The translations under genes were made by a program, and so were the position numbers. Positions 9,347 to 18,330 of a DNA stretch of 64,000 nt are shown here, in pieces. A model generated the notes under the pieces. It ran no database searches and was not told the DNA's origin. It saw nothing but the letters and a program-made list of their open reading frames with translations. Source of the DNA: Actinomycetes bacterium (GTDB lineage Bacteria > Actinomycetota > Actinomycetes > S36-B12); assembly GCA_024639145.1 (NCBI GenBank), contig JAHEIZ010000003.1:105333-169332 (forward strand), in the 5' to 3' direction. Positions within the stretch are counted from its first letter, which is position 1. Every line of letters begins with the position of its first letter.

Positions 9347-11953
9347 ATGGCTTCCCCTGCCGGCCCGCTTCGGGCTGCCGGTCGCTGGCTCGCGCCCGCC
9401 ACCAGCGGCTCCGACCAGGCCACCTGTCACCTGCGCATCGGCGTGGTCGGCGTGGTCTTCGCCGGACTCTGGGCAGCCGCGATCATCGCCGCCTTTGGCT
9501 TCATGTACTCCGATATCGGCAACGAGATTCCCGGTCCGGATGTCCTGCTCGCCGGCATCGTCCTCGTGGCGATCAGCGTGTTCACCCCGCAGGCTCTGTT
9601 CCGCACCGGCACTGAGTCATCGACCAAGCGCATCCTGGCTTCGCCCACGCGTCCCATCGCACCGTGGAGTACGAGCACGATCTCGTTCAACGCGATCCTG
9701 GTCGGCGCCATGCTGGCGGGACTGTATGCGGAGCCTGTCATCGCCTTCCTGCTATTCAGCCTCGCCTACGTGATCCGCATGGCCGTGCTCACTCGACGCG
9801 ACGCGGTGCGGGATCCCAATTCGCGTTTCCACCAGCTCACCTCGGCATTCAGCGCGATGCTCATCGCTTCCATCGCGTACTCGATCGTGCGCCCCCTCGC
9901 TTCCGCGGTCACGCTGAACTTCTCCGTCATTCCCTTGCTACTCGCCGGGATCGTGGCCTTGTATCTCGGTCTCATCCTCAACGCGGTGGATCGCTGGGCG
10001 CGGTGCGAACGACACGGATGGGCCGCAGCACGCGACCTCATTGACGTACGACGGCTGCTCGTCGCCGCGGTCAGTGCCGCAATCGCCTGGATCGTCGCAA
10101 TGACAGGGGAAATCCTGCCTCGCATCGACGGCGACCCCACCGGCACGGCGCTTCCTGCTCTCGCTGCTCTCGGCGTATTTCTCGCGTGCTGGCTGCTCCT
10201 CTGGGCTCTCTCGATCAGCATCTGGCGCACTGAGGCCAAGCGCACTCTCTCACTCTGGCGCAGCCAGCAATCCGTGATTCTCACTCGACTCTCCGAAGGC
10301 TCGCTCGATCCTGATCTCGCCGCGAAGGCGGCACTGAACATCACGAGTCGGATGGCTGCAGTTGTCTTCGGCGCGACTCGAGTGCTGACCATTCACGACG
10401 ACGGAGATGGCTCGATCAGTCAAAGCCTGGTGCGCACTGATATCTACCCGGGCTCCCCCGAGACCCTCCCTGTCACCCCCGCCGGACGTTCAGGAATGCG
10501 CATCCCACTGAGCGTGGACAATCGCACGACAAGCAGCGTGACGATCAGCGACTGCCTGCTGCCCGGACGCTTCCTCATGCGCTCGCGGTCACTGGTCGAT
10601 GAGTTCAGCGAACTTGCGACCATTGGCCTGCTGTCACCGGAGCTGAGCCGGGGCGCGGACCGAAATGCGATTGCCTTTGCTTCCATGTTCGAGGGCAGCT
10701 GGCCGAACATGAACGCGCTGGATCAGGCCATGCTGAGCATGCGCGAGCGATTCGATCGCGCCCCGCACCTTTCCTCTCTCATTGTCGGCGTCTACGCGAT
10801 CAATGAGATCGCCGCACTGGCCGGCGGGCGACATGAGCATGCGGCCGTGTCGCACGTCATGCGCTCGACCCTCTCTTCCCCCCTGTTCAACGGAACCGAC
10901 GTCTTCGTGGCGTACGAGAGCCCCGGTCGCGTCTGGGTGGCGGTGAGCGGCGGTCCGATCATCCGCAACACGATTCAGCTGCTTCGCGACCTGCAGGATT
11001 CCCTCAACTCCTTCGGCCGCGCAGCTTCGAGCGCAACCGATCTCGAGGTGTTCGTGAGCGTCTCATTTGGCTACGCGGCACACCAGGTCGACGACCTGTC
11101 GCCCGAAGGCTTGATCCAGACCGCTCGAGATCGCCTCGCCGCCGACCAGTCCGCGCGCAATCCGCTCTCCGACCCCGACTTCAGCACCCTGGAGCTCACA
11201 CCGGAACTCTTCACTCGTACCGAGCCGACTCCCGTGACCGTCGACAGCCTGCTGGATGGCATGACGCGGGATCGGGGCACCGATGCCTTCATCACTGAGT
11301 CGCTACCTCTGCTCTCCACGGCCACTGGCGCGCACGAGGGGACACTGATCAGCGTCGGATGGGTGCGGGAATTTCGCTACTTCGACATGCGTGCGCCCGA
11401 GAACCTGCTGAAAGCAGTAAACCGCCAGCCGCATCTCGCTGCGCTGGCCGCCGAGATCTCGCTCGATGCCCTCGTATCCGAGCTTGACACGTCACCCATG
11501 TGCATGATTCGCATGCCCTCGGTGCTGCTGCACCCTGAAGCCGGCGAGCTGGCCCTGCCCAACCTGATCGTGCCCAAGCTCGATCGCATCCAGTGCCAGC
11601 GAACGGTGCTGCTCTTTGACGAAATCCCGGCCGGCGGCGGACAGACCCTGCGCATGCTCGCAGACAGAGGACTCAATATCGCCGTCACTGCGGCGGCTGC
11701 TGCATCCGCGAACTCCGGCGACCTGGCCGGTTGGTCGCGGTGGGCAATCGTGTTCCCGAGTCACGTCATGCAAGGCTCGCACGGCGTCGATGCGCTCACG
11801 ATCTCGCAGACCGCGAGTGCAGGCGCGTCGGCCGGCACACGCCTCATCGGAATGGTGATTGGCTCGATTGATGTACGAGCAGCGCAGGCCCAAGGCATCT
11901 CAGCCGTGATTGCCACACACGCCCACTCCGCAGAACGAGTAGAGCACTCCTGA
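9347..11953 (+). CDS. Multi-TM membrane protein with degenerate GGDEF and EAL-like domains
   Basis: About 7 hydrophobic segments in first 270 aa; VSVSFGYAAHQVDDLSPEGLIQTARDRLAADQSARN matches the GGDEF C-terminal pattern; VLLFDEIP...LADRGLNIAVTAAAA...VFPSHVMQG matches an EAL-like layout without acidic active-site residues. Confidence 0.55.
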   Translation: MASPAGPLRAAGRWLAPATSGSDQATCHLRIGVVGVVFAGLWAAAIIAAFGFMYSDIGNEIPGPDVLLAGIVLVAISVFTPQALFRTGTESSTKRILASPTRPIAPWSTSTISFNAILVGAMLAGLYAEPVIAFLLFSLAYVIRMAVLTRRDAVRDPNSRFHQLTSAFSAMLIASIAYSIVRPLASAVTLNFSVIPLLLAGIVALYLGLILNAVDRWARCERHGWAAARDLIDVRRLLVAAVSAAIAWIVAMTGEILPRIDGDPTGTALPALAALGVFLACWLLLWALSISIWRTEAKRTLSLWRSQQSVILTRLSEGSLDPDLAAKAALNITSRMAAVVFGATRVLTIHDDGDGSISQSLVRTDIYPGSPETLPVTPAGRSGMRIPLSVDNRTTSSVTISDCLLPGRFLMRSRSLVDEFSELATIGLLSPELSRGADRNAIAFASMFEGSWPNMNALDQAMLSMRERFDRAPHLSSLIVGVYAINEIAALAGGRHEHAAVSHVMRSTLSSPLFNGTDVFVAYESPGRVWVAVSGGPIIRNTIQLLRDLQDSLNSFGRAASSATDLEVFVSVSFGYAAHQVDDLSPEGLIQTARDRLAADQSARNPLSDPDFSTLELTPELFTRTEPTPVTVDSLLDGMTRDRGTDAFITESLPLLSTATGAHEGTLISVGWVREFRYFDMRAPENLLKAVNRQPHLAALAAEISLDALVSELDTSPMCMIRMPSVLLHPEAGELALPNLIVPKLDRIQCQRTVLLFDEIPAGGGQTLRMLADRGLNIAVTAAAAASANSGDLAGWSRWAIVFPSHVMQGSHGVDALTISQTASAGASAGTRLIGMVIGSIDVRAAQAQGISAVIATHAHSAERVEHS

Positions 11954-11960
11954 GACACGA

Positions 11961-11994
11961 AAAGACCCTGATACGCATGGCGTATCAGGGCCTT
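11961..11994. terminator. Probable bidirectional intrinsic terminator
   Basis: CCCTGATACGC-ATG-GCGTATCAGGG perfect 11-bp stem extended by AAAG/CTTT, between convergent genes. Confidence 0.75.
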
Positions 11995-12007
11995 TCCACG
12001 TTCAGTG

Positions 12008-12493
12008 CTAGATACCTACGGCCTCGCGTACGAGCGTGACGGCACTGGCAGCCTTGCCGCGCACATCGTGCGCAACCTTGCTCATCTCTGCCTTTACCTC
12101 GTTCACCGACGAGAAGCTCGGCATCTCGACCTTCGGCAGGCTGACCTTGGGAAGATCGAACTTCGGGATGTCGAACTTGGGCATGTCGACCTTCGGCATC
12201 GAGAACTTGGGCATCTCGACCTTGGGGAGTTCGAGATTGAGCAGGTCGATCTTCGACACCTTGGTCTTGGCCGAGTCGGCGATCATCGTCGCGCCATCGG
12301 TCACGGCCTGCGTGGTCTCCTTGGCCTTCACGACCGACTTGCGCGCGTGATGCTTGACGGTCTCGGTGGTGCCGACGGGCAGCTTCTTCTTCGCCACCGT
12401 GACTGCCTCGGGTGCGTCGCTGAACTCGGTCACGACATCGTCGATGACGATCTCCTCGTTGACCGGCATGTCGAATTCGCTATTCGGTTCCAT
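12008..12493 (-). CDS. Lys/Pro-rich protein with pentapeptide (L/M/I)PK(V/F)(D/E/S) repeats
   Basis: LPKVE MPKFS MPKVD MPKFD IPKFD LPKVS LPKVE MPSF tandem repeat in the translation. Confidence 0.72.
   Translation of the reverse strand: MEPNSEFDMPVNEEIVIDDVVTEFSDAPEAVTVAKKKLPVGTTETVKHHARKSVVKAKETTQAVTDGATMIADSAKTKVSKIDLLNLELPKVEMPKFSMPKVDMPKFDIPKFDLPKVSLPKVEMPSFSSVNEVKAEMSKVAHDVRGKAASAVTLVREAVGI
12113..12229 (-). repeat. 15-bp period coding repeat (about 8 degenerate copies) encoding XPK(V/F)X
   Basis: Repeated cttcggcat/ctcgacctt units on the + strand; pentapeptide periodicity in protein. Confidence 0.8.
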
Positions 12494-12905
12494 GAGTGTC
12501 CTCCGTTGTGATTTCTGGATTCAATGTCTCGTCATCCGAGGGGTCGGATGCGGCGGTCGCGGCTGCGGCCTGGTTCTCGGCTTGGAATGCTGCGTAGATC
12601 TGCAACAGCGTGGTGCGCTGGCGCTCGGTGATCGTGCGATCAGAGGCGATCGCTGTCGTGACGGTGTCATCGCCCGCACGCTGCGCGAGGATGCCGGCCT
12701 GCACGTAGAGCGTCTCGGCGGAAATGCGCAGGCCCTGGGCGATCCGGCCGAGAATTTCGGCACTGGGCTTACGCAGGCCACGCTCCACCTGGCTCAGATA
12801 TGGGTTGGAGACATCGGCAGCCTTGGCGAGCTGGCGCAGTGACATCTGCGCCTGGTCGCGTTGGTCGCGGATGAAGTCTCCGAGCCCGCTTACGTCGATT
12901 CCCAT
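12480..12905 (-). CDS. XRE-family (helix-turn-helix) transcriptional regulator
   Basis: MSLRQLAKAADVSNPYLSQVERGLRKPSAEILGRIAQGL HTH_3 pattern; start 12905 or 12923. Confidence 0.85.
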   Translation of the reverse strand: MGIDVSGLGDFIRDQRDQAQMSLRQLAKAADVSNPYLSQVERGLRKPSAEILGRIAQGLRISAETLYVQAGILAQRAGDDTVTTAIASDRTITERQRTTLLQIYAAFQAENQAAAATAASDPSDDETLNPEITTEDTHGTE

Positions 12906-13010
12906 GCCTCCAGTATTACCCATGTGCTTGCATTTGCAAACACAAGCGCTTACTCCCGCTAGCAGACAGGGTGATTCCCTCATGGAATTTCGGTGTGGGA
13001 GCCTTCGGGC

Positions 13011-13499
13011 ATGCGGATTGTCATCCAGCGAGCTTCCGGCGCCCAGGTCATCGTCGACGGTCAGGTCACCGGGGCCTTCACCGGCCCGGGCCTGGTGATC
13101 CTCGTCGGGGTCACCCATGCCGACACCCCCGAGACCGCCGCCAAGCTGGCCGACAAGGCATACGACATGCGCCTGTTCGATGCCACCCATGCCGAGGCGG
13201 CGCAGGCCTGCCTGCCTCCTGGCACCGGAAAGGAACTCTCCGCGGCCGACCTCGGGCTCCCGGTTCTCGTCATCAGTCAGTTCACCCTGTACGCGAACAC
13301 CCGCAAGGGTCGGCGTCCCACCTGGGACACGGCTGCTTCAGGTGATGTCGCGTCACCGATCATCGATGCGTTCGCCGAGCGGTTGATAGCTCGCGGCGTG
13401 GATGTTCAGCGTGGAGTATTCGGCGCCGATATGCAGGTGTCGCTCACCAATGACGGGCCGATGACGATCATCGTTGATTCCTCCGACGGCGCGAGCTAG
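13011..13499 (+). CDS. dtd: D-aminoacyl-tRNA deacylase
   Basis: MRIVIQRASGAQVIVDG...VISQFTLYANTRKGRRP. Confidence 0.92.
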   Translation: MRIVIQRASGAQVIVDGQVTGAFTGPGLVILVGVTHADTPETAAKLADKAYDMRLFDATHAEAAQACLPPGTGKELSAADLGLPVLVISQFTLYANTRKGRRPTWDTAASGDVASPIIDAFAERLIARGVDVQRGVFGADMQVSLTNDGPMTIIVDSSDGAS

Positions 13500-14476
13500 T
13501 CAGCCGAGACCACAACTTCCTGCGATGCGCTCACATCGCCTTCCGCCGTGCGAATGATGAGTTCAGCATCGACGGGAACGTTGCGCTTGAGGATCGCCGT
13601 AGCGACTGGGCCCAGTTCAAAGTGACGGGCACCGGTGCCCACCCAGCCGATCTCCTTGTCGTTCCAGTAGACGCGATCACAGTGCTGGGGCGCGATCTCC
13701 GCACTTCCGTCGACATGCAGGATCACCAGACGTCGCGGGGGCTTGCCGAGATTCTGCACGCGCGCCACGGTCTCCTGGCCGCGATAGCACCCCTTCTGCA
13801 GGTGCACAGCCGGACCGATCCATCCGACCTCATGCGGGATCGTGCGGTGATCGGTCTCGAAGCGGAGTCGAGGGACGCCCGCCGAGGCGCGAATTGCCTC
13901 GAGTGCCCACGTGCCCGACAGGGTCTCGGCGGCATCAAGCCACGGATCGAGCTCAGTGCGAGGGATGATGACCTCACGGCCTGAAAACCCCCGTGCAGCA
14001 AAAACTTCAGGGATCACATAGGTCGGGTGATCGGGGTCCGTGTCTCTGCAGGGCTCCCACACGACCGCGAAATCGTCGGTCACATCTGCAACCTCAACAC
14101 GAAGCATGAACTGCATTCTGCGCAAGTACTCGACGAGTTCGTCTTGGGTACCGGGCTCGACGATCAGCCAGGCCGTCACTCCATCATCAACGATGTGCAA
14201 CTCGTGCTCGACGTGGCCATTGGGGCTGAGGATCAGCGCGAGTGCACTCTCACCCTGCCGGAGATTCTCGAGATGCTGCGAGGTCAGGGTGTGAAGCCAG
14301 CTGATGCGGTCTGCACCGGTGACCGTCACCACGCCGCGATTCGAGATGTCAACCGAGGTGCGGCCCTCCATGAGGGTACGTTGCTCGCGATGCGGGTCGC
14401 CGTAATGCCAGGCAACACCCTGGTCAGGGATGCCCTCAGGCGGGCGGATCGCATCACTGCGATCGAGCGAGCTCAC
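13496..14476 (-). CDS. YgfZ/GcvT-like folate-binding protein
   Basis: KGCYRGQETVAR signature (K-G-C-Y-x-G-Q-E). Confidence 0.9.
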   Translation of the reverse strand: MSSLDRSDAIRPPEGIPDQGVAWHYGDPHREQRTLMEGRTSVDISNRGVVTVTGADRISWLHTLTSQHLENLRQGESALALILSPNGHVEHELHIVDDGVTAWLIVEPGTQDELVEYLRRMQFMLRVEVADVTDDFAVVWEPCRDTDPDHPTYVIPEVFAARGFSGREVIIPRTELDPWLDAAETLSGTWALEAIRASAGVPRLRFETDHRTIPHEVGWIGPAVHLQKGCYRGQETVARVQNLGKPPRRLVILHVDGSAEIAPQHCDRVYWNDKEIGWVGTGARHFELGPVATAILKRNVPVDAELIIRTAEGDVSASQEVVVSAD

Positions 14477-14922
14477 AGCTCGTCGTCTCCTTCGAGGTAA
14501 TCCTTGGGCTTACCGGCGCAGTCTGCGCAAAGCCCGTGAATCGACACGTGCGCGATATCGGTCTCGAAACCGTGATCAGAGTGCAGACGCGCGACGAAGG
14601 GCTCGGCAATCTCGGAGTCGACGCTGCTGACCTTCGCGCAACGATCGCAGACAAGGTGAATGTGCACGTGCTCATCAACCGCATGGTAGGTCGGCGCTCC
14701 GTGTCCGATGTGCGCGTGGGTAACAAGCCCGACATCCTCGAGTACTTCGAGAGTGCGGTAGACGGTTGACAGATTGACGCCGGTGGCAGTGCGCTGCACC
14801 TCGATCAGGATCGCCTCGGGGGTACCGTGACGAAGGGTCTCCACCGCTTCGAGCACCAGCTGACGCTGCGGCGTGATGCGGTAGCCGTGATCGCGAAGTC
14901 GGCGATCCCAGTCGTCAGTCAT
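14473..14922 (-). CDS. Fur-family metalloregulator (Fur/Zur)
   Basis: VNLSTVYRTLEVLEDVGLV, HIHLVCDRCAKV, HGLCADCAG. Confidence 0.92.
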   Translation of the reverse strand: MTDDWDRRLRDHGYRITPQRQLVLEAVETLRHGTPEAILIEVQRTATGVNLSTVYRTLEVLEDVGLVTHAHIGHGAPTYHAVDEHVHIHLVCDRCAKVSSVDSEIAEPFVARLHSDHGFETDIAHVSIHGLCADCAGKPKDYLEGDDEL

Positions 14923-15472
14923 CTGCGGCTCCCGTTGATAGCTCCATGACCTTCTGCAGGCTGGCCGCGAGGTGATTACCCATCGGCTTGCCCATAGCCA
15001 TCATGTCGAAGGTCCAGAGAAGTTTCTCGCCGACGAGGCCGTAGAGGCGTTCGCCCTCCGAGTACTCCTTCGCACTCGAGGTTGCCCCGACGCTGGTGGT
15101 CTTGAGCACTGCCTTGGCTCCGGTGATGCGCGCATTCTCCAGGCCGGTGATGGTGACCTCGCCCTCCCAGACCTCGGCGTAGCCGGTCGGATGAGCCAAG
15201 GTGAGTTCGATCCTGTTCTCCGGACGCGGACGCCAGAATCCGGTCTCAGTGGCCAGGGGCTTCACGCGCTCGCCGTCATCATCGAGCAGCCAGCTGCGGG
15301 AGATGTAGGCCATGAAGGGGCGACCATCGGTCGCGAATGAGATCTCCTGACCAAAGCGGAAGTCCTCGATACCCGGGTACTGGCCGGTGCCCACGCCGAC
15401 CCAAGTGCCCAGCAGCCATGACAACGGAAGCAACTCCTCCGGAAGCTCGCTGGGAAGAGGTGCGGTGCTCAT
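14915..15472 (-). CDS. FABP-like/nitrobindin family protein
   Basis: LSWLLGTWVGVGTGQYPGIEDFRFGQEI; HPTGYAEVWEG. Confidence 0.85.
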   Translation of the reverse strand: MSTAPLPSELPEELLPLSWLLGTWVGVGTGQYPGIEDFRFGQEISFATDGRPFMAYISRSWLLDDDGERVKPLATETGFWRPRPENRIELTLAHPTGYAEVWEGEVTITGLENARITGAKAVLKTTSVGATSSAKEYSEGERLYGLVGEKLLWTFDMMAMGKPMGNHLAASLQKVMELSTGAADD

Positions 15473-15573
15473 GAGTTGCTCCCCCGAAAGAGTCGGATGA
15501 CGATCACGATCGACACGACTGAGATTGCCGCGACCGCGACCACGAGCAGGCCCGTGTAGACGTTGTCGACCAT
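15469..15573 (-). CDS. 34-aa single-TM small protein
   Basis: MVDNVYTGLLVVAVAAISVVSIVIVIRLFRGSNS, stop overlaps start of nitrobindin gene. Confidence 0.5.
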   Translation of the reverse strand: MVDNVYTGLLVVAVAAISVVSIVIVIRLFRGSNS

Positions 15574-15592
15574 GTACGGCAGCCTACCGTTC

Positions 15593-15967
15593 ATGACGTC
15601 CGCGCCTCGAAGCCAACTGCTCATCAAGGTAACCGCAGGAAGCGACGCTCCCGAGCGCTGCTCGCAGGCCTTCACGGTGGCCGCGACCGCGGCGGCGAGC
15701 GGTGTTCAGGTGTCGCTGTGGCTCACAGGTGACGCGGCATGGTTTGCCCTGCCCGGTAAGGCCGCCGAATTCGAGCTCGAGCACTCGGCATCTCTCAGCG
15801 AGCTCCTCGATCAAGTACTGGAGTTCGGCACGGTCACCTTGTGCACCCAGTGCGCAATGCGCCGCTCGATCAATGTCGACGACGTGCTCAACGGCGTGCG
15901 TATTGCCGGTGCAGCGGTCTTCGTGGAGGAAGCCATCGCGCCCAATACGCAGGCGCTCGTGTACTGA
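15593..15967 (+). CDS. DsrE-like family protein
   Basis: LLIKVTAGSDAPERCSQAFTVAATAAASGVQVSLWLTGDA...LCTQCAMRRSI. Confidence 0.7.
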   Translation: MTSAPRSQLLIKVTAGSDAPERCSQAFTVAATAAASGVQVSLWLTGDAAWFALPGKAAEFELEHSASLSELLDQVLEFGTVTLCTQCAMRRSINVDDVLNGVRIAGAAVFVEEAIAPNTQALVY

Positions 15968-15973
15968 GAGCCG

Positions 15974-16636
15974 TTACGACCCAGCGGGCGAGGGCGTCAT
16001 CGACGGCACGGGTGCGGGCAGCGATTCTGCCGGTGAGGCGACCGCAGGCTGACTCGGGCAGCCGGGACCGGAGAGCGACGGTGAAGGTGACGCCATCGCT
16101 GCAGCGATCTGCGCCTCGCCTGCGATCTCGGTGAATGCGTTGCCCAGTGCGATGTCGACGACCTTCTTCGGGCGATCGTCTTGCACGAGAATCGCACCCG
16201 GGAAGTAGAACGCCAGCAGTTCGGCATTCGCGCGGCCGTTCACTCCATAGCGAATCTGGCCGACGCCCTCGAGCACCTTGCCCTGCGGATCGTTATCGAC
16301 CTGCTTGATGGTGAAGCTGCGCGCCTTGAGAACCTTTGCGACATCACTGGCCAGACCGACGCGATCAGTCGCATTCCAGACGTTGAGCTTGACCTTCCCG
16401 CTGCGCGGGAGTACCTCGGCAGCGGTGACCATCGTGGTCTCGCAGGGAAGCGGTGCCGCCGATGCCGATGCGAGGGATTCGGCCTCGGGAGCCGACGAGC
16501 CATTGAGCAGGCGCGAGAGCCCGAAGCCGACGGCGAAGAGCACGGCGATACCGGCGAGAACGATGAGGATCGGAACCCAGATAGGGCGGCGGCGACGTGA
16601 GCGACCGCCGGTGGGGCGTCGGAACTCCGCGCTCAT
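15974..16636 (-). CDS. LytR C-terminal domain membrane protein
   Basis: KLNVWNATDRVGLASDVAKVLKARSFTIKQVDNDP LytR_C pattern plus N-terminal TM. Confidence 0.82.
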   Translation of the reverse strand: MSAEFRRPTGGRSRRRRPIWVPILIVLAGIAVLFAVGFGLSRLLNGSSAPEAESLASASAAPLPCETTMVTAAEVLPRSGKVKLNVWNATDRVGLASDVAKVLKARSFTIKQVDNDPQGKVLEGVGQIRYGVNGRANAELLAFYFPGAILVQDDRPKKVVDIALGNAFTEIAGEAQIAAAMASPSPSLSGPGCPSQPAVASPAESLPAPVPSMTPSPAGS

Positions 16637-17115
16637 GCTCTCTCCTCCCGTCGCTCAGCCATGAAATCGAGGACCAGCCTGCCACATTCATTCTCGAGCA
16701 CTCCCGCGACCACTTCCGGCCGATGGGCCATCCGGCGGTCGCGAAGGAGATCCCAGTGAGAGCCCGCGGCGCCGTACTCCTCATTCCAGGCGCCGAACAC
16801 GACTCGGTCGACCCGAGCCATGGCAGCCGCACCGGCGCACATCGGGCATGGCTCGAGGGTCACGATGAGGGTGCAGCCCGTCAGACGCCATTCACCTGTG
16901 GCCTGGGCTGCCTGTCGAAGTGCGAGCACCTCGGCATGGGCAGTCGGGTCACCGGTCGCCTCGCGCTGGTTTCGAGCCCGGCCGATCACCTCACCGGTCG
17001 GGCTCAGCACGATGGCACCGATCGGGAGATCAGGAGTCACGCCCGCGGGTGTCGGGCACATGGCCTCGTCGAGTGCGATGCGCATCGCGGCGACATCGGC
17101 GGGTGAGTGCTGCAC
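16633..17115 (-). CDS. tadA: tRNA adenosine(34) deaminase
   Basis: HAEVLALRQAA and TLEPCPMCAGAAAMARV zinc motif. Confidence 0.93.
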   Translation of the reverse strand: MQHSPADVAAMRIALDEAMCPTPAGVTPDLPIGAIVLSPTGEVIGRARNQREATGDPTAHAEVLALRQAAQATGEWRLTGCTLIVTLEPCPMCAGAAAMARVDRVVFGAWNEEYGAAGSHWDLLRDRRMAHRPEVVAGVLENECGRLVLDFMAERREERA

Positions 17116-17117
17116 GA

Positions 17118-17609
17118 CTAGCGCGCCCGAAGGGCCTTATCGAACTGCTCGCCAAGGCCGAGGCGCTTGGCGATGGCCTTGACCTGGTCGTCGGGGTACA
17201 TATCGGACTCGTCGACGAGCAAGGAGATCTCATCGGCATCGATGCCGAGGTCGGTGAGTATGGCGATGTCGCCGATCGGGATGAACTCCTCGAGATCGTC
17301 TTCTTCCCATTCAAGACCGATGAGATCGGCGGCCTCCTCGGCCAGTGACCAGTCGAGGACGGCCACTCCATCGCTGATGAAGACACGGGTGCCGATGGCA
17401 TCGACACGGAAGATCAGGAAGAACTCGTCACCGACACCTACGAAGCCGAAGACGCCGTTCTCACCGGGCAGCTGACGAAGGGCCGAGACCAGGGAATCGA
17501 CGGTGGTGGCGATGCGCGCCGGCATCGCAGAGGACACCCAGCGGCCTTCTTCGCGCCACGCTGCGGCAGCGAAGTCAATCGCCTTGAGGTCGACCTCCTG
17601 GACAGTCAC
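17118..17609 (-). CDS. tRNA adenosine deaminase-associated protein
   Basis: Conserved actinobacterial tadA neighbour; GVFGFVGVGDEFFLIFRV...LDWSLAEEAADLIGL; GTG start 17609. Confidence 0.8.
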   Translation of the reverse strand: MTVQEVDLKAIDFAAAAWREEGRWVSSAMPARIATTVDSLVSALRQLPGENGVFGFVGVGDEFFLIFRVDAIGTRVFISDGVAVLDWSLAEEAADLIGLEWEEDDLEEFIPIGDIAILTDLGIDADEISLLVDESDMYPDDQVKAIAKRLGLGEQFDKALRAR

Positions 17610-17686
17610 GAGCCCATCGTGGCACGCGCCGGGCCGATCCGTCACCACGAGGTACATGAGTGAGGCCGAACGGTTACCCTCGCCCC

Positions 17687-18328
17687 ATGCGCACACTCGT
17701 GATCGATCATCCCCTCGTTGCCCACAAGCTCGGCAAGCTCCGCAAGACCGACACCTCGTCGGCGACCTTCCGGTTGCTCGCCGAGGAGCTCGTGACGCTG
17801 CTTGCCTACGAGGCCACCGATGATCTCGAGGTGCAACCGGTCAGGATCTCGACTCCTGTCGCCGACTGCACTGTCGTCGAGCTCATCGACCCCAAGCCGC
17901 TGATCGTCCCGATCCTGCGGGCAGGCCTGGGGATGCTCAACGGCATGGTCAAGCTGATGCCCACCGCCGAGGTCGGCTTCCTGGGCATGGTGCGCGATCA
18001 CGATTCGCTTCTCGCGACCACCTATGCCGACCGTCTCCCGCACGACCTTTCCGATCGCACGGTCTTCGTGCTCGATCCGATGCTGGCTACCGGCGGAACG
18101 CTCGTCGCGGCAATCGATCTCATGCTCGAGCGCGGTGCCCGCAACATCACGGCGATCTGCCTTCTCGCTGCACCGGAGGGCGTGAAGATGGTGGAGGATG
18201 CCTACGGCGACCGCGATGTGAATGTCACTGTCGTGACTGCCGCCATCGACGATCACCTGAACGAGAAGGGCTACATCGTCCCCGGCCTCGGTGACGCGGG
18301 CGATCGCCTCTTCGGCCTGGCCGAATAG
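17687..18328 (+). CDS. upp: Uracil phosphoribosyltransferase
   Basis: [47 protein letters not shown]. Confidence 0.95.
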   Translation: MRTLVIDHPLVAHKLGKLRKTDTSSATFRLLAEELVTLLAYEATDDLEVQPVRISTPVADCTVVELIDPKPLIVPILRAGLGMLNGMVKLMPTAEVGFLGMVRDHDSLLATTYADRLPHDLSDRTVFVLDPMLATGGTLVAAIDLMLERGARNITAICLLAAPEGVKMVEDAYGDRDVNVTVVTAAIDDHLNEKGYIVPGLGDAGDRLFGLAE

Positions 18329-18330
18329 TC

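Noticed and set aside
12113-12229. Repeat considered as a possible CRISPR or non-coding tandem array
   Set aside because: 15-bp degenerate units fully in frame within a CDS and no spacers
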